Source of the DNA: Cryptomeria japonica
Taxonomy: Eukaryota; Streptophyta; Pinopsida; Cupressales; Cupressaceae
NCBI RefSeq assembly: GCF_030272615.1
Contig: NC_081410.1
Span: 123,871,640 to 123,935,639 of the forward strand
Length of the DNA: 64,000 nt
Direction of reading: 5' to 3'
The notes under the pieces were generated by a model that had not been told where the DNA came from, made no database searches, and worked only from the letters and a program-made list of their open reading frames with translations. Positions 56,906 to 64,000 of this stretch are shown in pieces. Each line of letters starts with the position of its first letter. Positions within the stretch are counted from its first letter, which is position 1. Both the position numbers and the translations under genes were made by a program.

Positions 56906-57548
56906 AAAATCACTTAAGTAGGAACTTTTAAAAGAAATTAGAAGTTCTTTTTAAACTTATAATTTTAAATTCACTTGCAATTAATCCAAAAAGTTCCTAC
57001 AATGATTTAAAAGACATAAAAAGCAAGGGGGAAATAAAAAATAAGCTACAAGTTTAAAAATTACATAAAGTGCACTTGTAATTGTTTTAAAATTTCCCCA
57101 CAACACTAAAACAAGAGAAAAATAAAACTTCCACTCTAAGGAAAATTTCCCACCTGCAGTTAGGAAGGAAAAACCCGAAATTGAAGAAAAATATAGCATA
57201 CGAACTCGGAATGCAATGAAATTTGAAACGTGAATCGAGGATGGACCGAAAATCAGTCCAGTTCACCAAGGAGCAAAATTTTTGCCTCAAGAAGCATGCC
57301 TTAAGAGTAAAATCTTCAACCTGTAGTGACTACTCTGAAACCCGAAATTACACAAAAAGCTAAGAAAAAGAAGACCAAAACTCACCAAAATTTGGACAAT
57401 GATGGCAAAGACACCCCCCAATGATTTGACACTAACAAATGTGAGTTTTGTACCTCGTAAAACATGCCTTGGAGACAAAAATGACACATTTTAGGCAAAA
57501 ATTTGTAGGGGTTGTCACATTTTTGAAAATCCAAAAATGAGGACAACA

Positions 57549-57840
57549 GTGTTGTCGCAGATTGAGGCCCACGTCTTAATTTGTTTCTCAGTTTCCATTT
57601 TTAGAACTTCATGCTTGTTGTCCAAATTAGATTGTATTGCCTTCAACTCGGAGAGGACCGAATCTTTCCTAGAAACAATTTCGATGTTATCATTCAACAT
57701 CTTCTTGAGTTCAGAATTATTCGCCATTATAGAGGATAGTTTATCACACATTTCAAGCTTGGACTGTTTGGGTGAGTGATTGTCTGTTTCGATCTTCACA
57801 ACCCTGTCGAGCAACTCCGCGAGGGTGGAGTTGTTGATTC
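57549..57840 (-). pseudogene. coiled-coil fragment, unassigned
   Basis: The minus-strand frame gives NNSTLAELLDRVVKIETDN, then KLEMCDKLSSIM and LKKMLNDNIEIVSRKD, a heptad-rich coiled coil of about 95 residues. A TGA lies just upstream. It sits between the pol 3' region and the LTR and runs over the LTR start. It may be a Gag-type remnant or chance. I cannot assign it. Confidence 0.4.
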
Positions 57841-58119
57841 AAAGAAAATTTTGCTAGATATGATGTTTGTGTCGAAATGTCGGTATGATGCCCCAGATTT
57901 GATGAATGATATTGATGATGCCCCCTTGGGAGATGAATCAAAGATTTTTTGATTTGATAAGCGTTTTTGAATTAATTGCATTTTGAAATTTTGACTATGT
58001 TGAATGCATTGTAATTGATTCATCTCCTGATAATGATGTTGAAGAAATGGAGACTAATGTGAGAATAGCACGTACATGTCCCACACGTCCACCTAGGTCG
58101 TGTTGGTATGAATCTTGAT

Positions 58120-58290
58120 TGTTGATATGGTTCAAGTGTTGATATGGATCTTGATGTTGCTTAATTTTTCAATATGGATCTTGATATTGCTTTCGATATG
58201 GGTCTTTGATTTGATTGATTTCGATATGGACTTGGATTGATGGATTTCTCAATATGGGTCTGGATTGATTTTTGATATGATATCCAGGGA
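58120..58290. repeat. degenerate GATATGG-TCTTGAT repeat
   Basis: The words GATATGGATCTTGAT, CAATATGGATCTTGAT, CGATATGGGTCTTTGAT and similar recur at about 25-33 bp spacing. This lies in the Tat 3' untranslated region. Confidence 0.6.
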
Positions 58291-58600
58291 CTTTGGACAT
58301 TTATTTGTTCTAATTGATGATTGGTTTTGACTTGTATCATTGATTTCCTTTGGATCAACATGTGGTCACACATGTGCATGATGATATGATATGGATGCAA
58401 TGATTTTGATTTTGATTAGCTATATGCTATGCTTTTAATCTATATGACTTTTGCAGATGATGATGTAGATGATGGTTGAATTTGATGAATGCAGATGTTT
58501 CTAACATTTTGTTGATATGATATGCTCATGTATGGGGATAATGATATGATCGATCATATGGATTAGATTGATAAGATTGATTGGAATTGATAAGATTGAG

Positions 58601-58932
58601 ATCAAGTCTGGTTTCAAGTATGACACCTCCTGTATAAGACATGGATGATCAAGCGTCTGGTTTCAGGAATGATACCGCCTGCATAAGACAAAGATGATCA
58701 AAGCGTCTGGTTTCAGGGATGATACCGCCTGTATAAGACATGTATGATCAAGCGCTTGGTTTCAGGAACGATATATTTTGTATAAGAGCTGATCAAAACA
58801 TTTGGTTTCAGGAACAATATATCCTATATAAGAGCTGATCAAAAGATCTGGTTTCAGGAACGATATATCCTGTATAAGAGATGATCAAAACATCTGGTTT
58901 CAAGAAAGATACATCCTGTATAAGACATGATA
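58601..58932. repeat. minisatellite, 46-50 bp unit, seven copies
   Basis: Units start TCTGGTTTCA (or TTTGG/CTTGG) at 58607, 58656, 58706, 58754, 58801, 58847 and 58893. Each contains GGTTTCAGGAA-GATA and CCTGTATAAGA followed by GATGATCAA. The unit shortens from 50 to 46 bp along the array. Confidence 0.95.
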
Positions 58933-59218
58933 GAAGATAGTTTGGAAGAATGATGAAGATATGAAAGTGAAGAAAGATTCTATGATGATACAATGGATAT
59001 GCATGTGATGGAGACAATGATTAATGATGAATGATATGAATTATGTTTCGATATGAGATTCTATGAGGATGATTTGATGCTTAGATAATAATGCTCTTGA
59101 TTTTGATTATGATGTGAATGTATGATTCATGATGAGATGAGCGAAAATGTGACGATGCTTTGCATTGATGACTTTGATTTATGAGATGGATGATAATGAT
59201 ACTGATGTCCAACTTAAT

Positions 59219-59417
59219 GCAAAATGATATGATGTGCAATTAAGTGCAAGTTTAAAATGATATGCAACTAAATGCAAAATTTAAAATGATATGCAACTAA
59301 ATGCAAGATTTAAAATGATATGCAACTAAATGCAACATTTAAAATGATATGCAACAAAATGCAAGATTTAAAATGATAAGCAACAAAATGCAAGATTAAA
59401 ATGATATGCAACTAAAT
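59219..59417. repeat. minisatellite, 31-bp unit, six to seven copies
   Basis: The unit TTTAAAATGATATGCAACTAAATGCAA recurs at 30-31 bp spacing with few changes (ACTAAATG or ACAAAATG). It is the youngest-looking of the three arrays in this 3' untranslated region. Confidence 0.95.
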
Positions 59418-60366
59418 AATCACCTTCATTTTCTCATTGTCATTCTTGTGTAGTCACATGTTTTTGCTCTGTTTTTGTTTGTCATCATTGAGCTTTTGAT
59501 ATGTTGGAAGTTTATACAAGCATAATGGTATAATTGAACCATAATGACCTGAGTAAAACGTACATGGAATTTGATATTGCAAGACCGCACAAGCGTGGAG
59601 GTATAATTAAACCAAGACGTCCTGAGTGTTGCTTGCGTAAAACAGACAAGAATTAACTATTTGTATGCACAAAGTGGAACAATGTCCTGAATGATATGTT
59701 TCCAATCATGTCTCAAGACAAAATTTACACCATACAAGTGATCGCCTTAGATAGAAAACCAAACAATATCAGACTCCCTCGCTACTTTCTCTCGCTCGAT
59801 GCATCGTTGAGAAATTCAGGAGATCCAATGATTCAAAAATTTGAAGTGCAAAATAGTCAAAACTTCATGCGAGATGTAAACAAATTATAATTCAGAAAAT
59901 CATCCATCATGTGTGTGTTGAAGTTGTTAATTGGATCAATGTCTTGTTTTCTCTGCGGATGAGCTGTTGTTGACAGGGTTTCCTTAACGTGTTGTGATTA
60001 TTGTTTGCTTGTTGTTGGAATGCTTGAAGTCAGAGGAACGCTGCCTCTAGTTATAGATACCGATCAATGTGGATATTCACAGTGATTACCAAGCCATGGT
60101 GGGATATGATGAACTGATCTTTAGATAAGCAAGGATAGTGACTACGCTAAGTATGTTTGGGATAATGTTGCGTAAAAAGTGTTGGGTGATGGCCATTAGC
60201 TTTGACTTCGGATCGAAAAGATATGAGTAATGATAGATAGAGGAGCTGTTCCCTCACAAATAGCGCCTGTTGCTAGGTTTTCACCATTTGTTTTTATTGC
60301 ACCTTTTTGTTGTTTTTTTTATTTTTATTTTTTTTTATTTTTCACTTTTTTCGTGCATTAGACCAC
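59418..60366. other. Tat-element 3' untranslated region, pol-proximal part
   Basis: Noncoding sequence between the pol stop and the 31-bp minisatellite. A T-rich run lies at 60300-60350. Confidence 0.5.
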
Positions 60367-63300
60367 TCAAGTGTAGAATTTTTTCAGATGGATGTTGTTG
60401 GTTGGTTCGTCGATTACATCTCCCTCTAAAGTTGTTAGTTGATAAGAGCTTGATCCATTTGCTGATATGATAACATAGGGACCTAACCAGTTAGGTTCAA
60501 ACTTCCCCTTCTTTTTTCGATCCTGTTGATTTCTGGGATTTTCTTTGAGTACAAGATCATCAACTTTAAAAATCCTAGGGATGACTTTGTGGTTGTAGCT
60601 TCTGCACGTGCTACTGGTATGCTTTGAGGTGATCATAGGCATGTTGTCGTTTTTCATCCAGAAGCTCTAGTTCTTGCAATTTGTTTACCCGATACTCCTC
60701 ATCTGGTATGAGGCCTTTTAAAGATACTCTGAGTGATGGAATTTCTACCTCGAGAGGTAAAATTGCTTATGATCCATACACCAATGAATATGGCGTAGCT
60801 CCTGTAGGTGTCCTGATGCTGATTCTGTATGCCCAGAGTGCCGGATTGAGTTGTACATGCCAATCCTTACCTGCATCATTTACTGTTTTCTTTAGGATTT
60901 TCAAGATTGTTTTATTTGATGCCTCTGCTTGACCATTCCCCTGTGGGTAGCAAGGTGTAGAGAAATGATGTTGCATTTTGAACTGCTCACATAGGTCTCG
61001 CACATCTTGATTTTTGAAGGGACGCTCGTTGTCGGTGATGATGGAACTGGGAATGTTGTATCTGCAAATTAGATAATTGAGAATAAATGAGGCAATCTAT
61101 TTTCCAGTTACTATGGTCAGTGGGATTGCTTCAATCCATTTTGTGAAATACTTTGTTGTAGTGATAATGAACTTGTGTCCATTTGAAGAGGAAGGATGGA
61201 TTTTCCCTACTAAATCAAGTCCCCACTGACAAAAAGGCCATGATGTTGTAAATGGTTGCAACTCCTGTGCTGGTGCATGGATAAGATTGCCATGAATTTG
61301 GCACTTAGGACATTTCTTTGCGAATTGATAAGAGTCTTTTTCCATTGTCGGCCAGTAATATCCCATTCTCAGATGTTTTTTAGCAAGAGTAGGACCACTC
61401 GTATAAAGAAAAGTCAGATTCATTACATCAAGGCAACGAAGAAGAGTACCATCTAGACCTCGACAATAAAGTGTGTCAGCAGTTAAGGTATAACGGGTGG
61501 CTTGTCGGATAAAGTTGTGTTTTTGATTTCGAGATAGGTCAATGGGTAAGGTATTGGTTTTAAGATATTCATAGATTGTCCTGTATAGAGGAGAGTCTGA
61601 ACCGGTTAAGGCATAGATTGGGTGGGAAGCAAAATTGTCATAGGCTGGGGAAAACAGTTGCTCTACCAGGAACTCATAACGACTCTGTTGCTCTGGAATT
61701 TGTAGCAGTGAAGCGATAGTGGCCATTGCATCGGCCACTCTATTGTCCAACCTTGGTATTTGCTCGAAGGTGATGTGTACAAAGTATTGATTGAAGTCAT
61801 CCACCATTCTTTTGTATGGCAGCAGCTTGTCATCCTTTGTCTGATATTCATTGTTGATCTGATTTATAACCAATTGGGAATCTCCATAGACTCTCAATTC
61901 CGTGATTCTCCATTCCACGACCATTTTGATTCCTGTGACCAGGGCTTCATACTCAGCGATGTTATTGGTGCATGGAAACATGAGTCTATACGATCTTGGA
62001 ATGGTGTGTCCTTCAGGGGTGACGAACAAGATGCCGACACCTGAGCCATGTTGAGTATAGGAACCATCAAAGTACAAGGTCCATTGCTTGAGTGTAACAG
62101 TAAGGACATCCATGTCTGGAAATTCTACCTTCATTGGTTGCTTATCTGGTAGTGGTGCTTCAGCTAATTGATCTGTAATTATTTGTCCCTTGATAGCCCG
62201 ACGCTCTGTGTATTGGATATCAAACTCACTGAGAATCATGACCCATTTAGCCAGTCGGCCTATAAGAGCTGCTTTGCTGAGTAAATACTTGAGAGGATCA
62301 ATTTTTGCTACTAGCTTGATTGTGTGAGCTAGCATGTAATGTCGAAACTTTTGAGAAGCGAATACCATAGCTAAACAAGCCTTCTCAATGAATGTGTAAT
62401 TTAGCTCATATCCGTTTAATGTTCGGCTAATGTAATATATAGTTCGTTCCTTGCCTTCTTGATCTTCTTGTGCTAACAGTGCCCCCAATGATACTTCTGT
62501 TGTTGATATGTAGAGAATGAGTGGCTTTCCTACTATTGGGGGTGCCAGAACTGGTGGGTTCATTAGATATTGCTTGATTTGATAGAATGATTTTGCACAC
62601 TTGGCTTCCCATCTAAATATAATGTTCTTATGTAGCAGATGATTGAATGGTAGACTTTTATCTGCTAGTTGGGCTATGAATCACCTGATTGACTGCAGTC
62701 GTCCCTGTAGAGATCTGAGTTGACTAATGTTCTTGGGAGGTGGCATCTCCATGACCTTCGCTGGATCTACTTCAATGCCCTTTTTAGACACAATGTAGCC
62801 TAATAATTTACCTGATGTCATCCCGAAGACACACTTCTTAGGGTTTAGCCTGACTTGGAATTTCGCCAATCTTTGAAAGATTTTATCTAACATGCCTAGA
62901 TGTTCTGCTCGAGTGAAGGACTTAGCCAGTAAATCATCCACATAGTCTTCCATGAAGGTATGCATCATATCATGAAAGATTGTCGTCATTGCCCTTTGGT
63001 AAGTTGCCCCAGCATTCTTCAAGCCAAAAGGCATGACGTTCCAACAATACATTCCCCAAGGACAGGTGAACGCTGTCTTATCTTGATCCTCTGGGGCTAT
63101 CTTGATTTGATTATAGCCAAAGAAACCGTCCATTAATGGGAGCATTGCATGGCCTGCTGTGAGGTTCACAATTATGTCGATGCTGGGCAAAGGAAAGTCA
63201 TCCTTTGGACAGGCTTTGTTGACATCTCTAAAATCTGTGCATATTTTGATGCTTCCATCTGGTTTTGAAACTGGTACAATGTTTGAAATCCATTTAACAT

Positions 63301-64000
63301 AGTCTATAGGTTGAATGAATCCGACGTCTAATAACTTCTATAGTTCAGCTTTGACCATTAATGCTACATGCGGATTCATCTTTCTTAACTTTTGCTTGAC
63401 CGATTTAGCTCCTGGAGCAATAGTTAAATGATGCATGATTAAGTTTGGATCGATTCTGGGCATATCGGCATAGGGTCAAGCAAAATTGATTTGCTTTTCT
63501 ATGAAGAATCTAATAAACTTTGGTTTTTCCTCTTTTGTCAGTGATTCTACTAGGTGTATATTTTTAGCTGTTGCTTCCGTATTGATGTTGATTGATTGAG
63601 TGGGCTCAATCAATATGGGTGATCACTCCTGATAGTGTTTAGGAAGAGTGTCAAGTCTCCCATCCTTAGGTGCCTTAAAAAGGTTTTCACCCTCAGATGC
63701 GTCCTTTATTTTGACTTTTTTGTGATCTAGTGCTGCCATTGACTGGTTTTCAGCATTAGATCCTTTGTTTCTTTCATTTTTGCAACTGAGAGACTTGGCA
63801 CCCTCCCAATTGCAGATATCGTTATTTTGTTCATTGGTAATGCCTGTTTTCGGGTTGACTGTACATAGGTAATGGACAATGGATTCATCATCTGGGAAAA
63901 TAGGTATATCATGGTGTTCAGGTTCGTCCCAATCTATCAAATCAGGGAATACATGCGGTAGAGAGTCATTTGGTGGGTCGAGGTCAACTGCGGTAAGAGT
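60367..64000 (-). pseudogene. Tat-lineage pol: RT, RNase H, archaeal-type RNase H, integrase
   Basis: One minus-strand frame runs from the window edge to about 60760 with scattered stops (63623, two near 63470 and 63345, 62681, 61097, 60767), then shifts near 60600. RT has CTDFRDVNKACPKDDFPLP, FFGYNQIKIAPED, WNVMPFGLKNAGATYQRAM and YVDDLL. The first RNase H has LYISTTEVSLGALLAQED; the second has WTLYFDGSYTQHGSGVGI, NNIAEYEALVTGI and VYGDSQLVINQI. Integrase shows the finger CPKCQIHG, GLDLVGKIH, TDNERPF and GNGQAEASNK. The C-terminal part (60657-60367) has the PNWLGPYVI block. It lacks a chromodomain. Confidence 0.93.

Larger units (their letters stand above)
54014..57548 (-). repeat. putative Tat-element 3' LTR (about 3.5 kb)
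   Basis: On the minus strand the segment starts TGTTGTCC and ends TTTTCAACA, directly against LINE sequence. A good TATA box (TATAAATA) at 54716-54709 lies about 700 bp before the end, as expected for R-U5. No clear polypurine tract precedes 57548, so the start is uncertain. An array of short palindromes (56695-56905) lies in the U3 part. Confidence 0.5.
54014..64000 (-). mobile_element. Ty3/gypsy Tat-lineage retrotransposon, 3' part
   Basis: The minus-strand pol (64000-60367) has RT, two RNase H domains and integrase. It is followed by a 2.8-kb repeat-rich 3' untranslated region and a putative 3.5-kb LTR. A second, archaeal-type RNase H between the first RNase H and integrase is the hallmark of the Tat lineage (Ogre, Retand and relatives). 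Gag, protease and the 5' LTR lie right of the window. Confidence 0.88.

Noticed and set aside
58601-59417. CRISPR-like arrays
   Set aside because: The units are contiguous tandem repeats without unique spacers, in a plant retrotransposon UTR.

Overview
This window is nuclear DNA from a seed plant with a large, transposon-packed genome. A gymnosperm is my best guess, from the mix of repeat families and the low gene density, but that is inference. Only one host gene is recognisable: two correctly spliced exons of electron-transfer flavoprotein:ubiquinone oxidoreductase (ETFQO) at 28823-29142. Nearly everything else is transposable-element sequence of several ages.

Left part (1-15898) is a nested stack. 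A Ty1/copia 3' end (pol C-terminus plus a 1.8-kb LTR, 1-2348) lies in a gag-protease-only LTR element (2349-7923). That element lies in a Ty3/gypsy element (7924-15898), here called family G, copy 1. The gag-protease element also carries a complete 334-bp TRIM (3001-3334, TSD AATTC) whose LTRs contain a tRNA-like, pol III-type sequence. Copy 1 of family G is further interrupted by a probable 1.6-kb solo LTR (13860-15465, TSD CTCCC).

Middle part (15899-32671) holds two hAT derivatives with perfect 8-bp target duplications (16760-18203 and 29756-30841), both full of ACTCGG-type subterminal repeats. It also holds a long decayed minus-strand reading frame of unknown family (21210-24743) followed by two diverged LTR-like units, several minisatellites, and the ETFQO exons.

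32672-44096 is a full-length 11,425-bp family G element, copy 2. It has 343-bp LTRs (13 differences), TSD CATAG and a tRNA-Asp-type primer-binding site. Its order is gag with four CCHC knuckles, protease, RT, RNase H, and integrase with an unusual C-terminal extension. A promoter-like TATA block and a GTAC-rich array follow, and then a third reading frame of about 817 codons between pol and the 3' LTR. Copy 1 preserves the TATA block, the array and the third frame, so this architecture belongs to the family. It is the best candidate here for an undescribed system.

Right part (44097-64000) starts with repeat-rich noncoding DNA. A decayed minus-strand LINE (49451-54013) follows, with endonuclease, reverse transcriptase and C-terminal zinc knuckle. 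It abuts a minus-strand Tat-lineage Ty3/gypsy element with dual RNase H (54014 to beyond the window), which has a long LTR and a 3' untranslated region holding three tandem arrays. Coding frames throughout are broken mostly by C-to-T or G-to-A changes, as expected for methylated, silenced elements.
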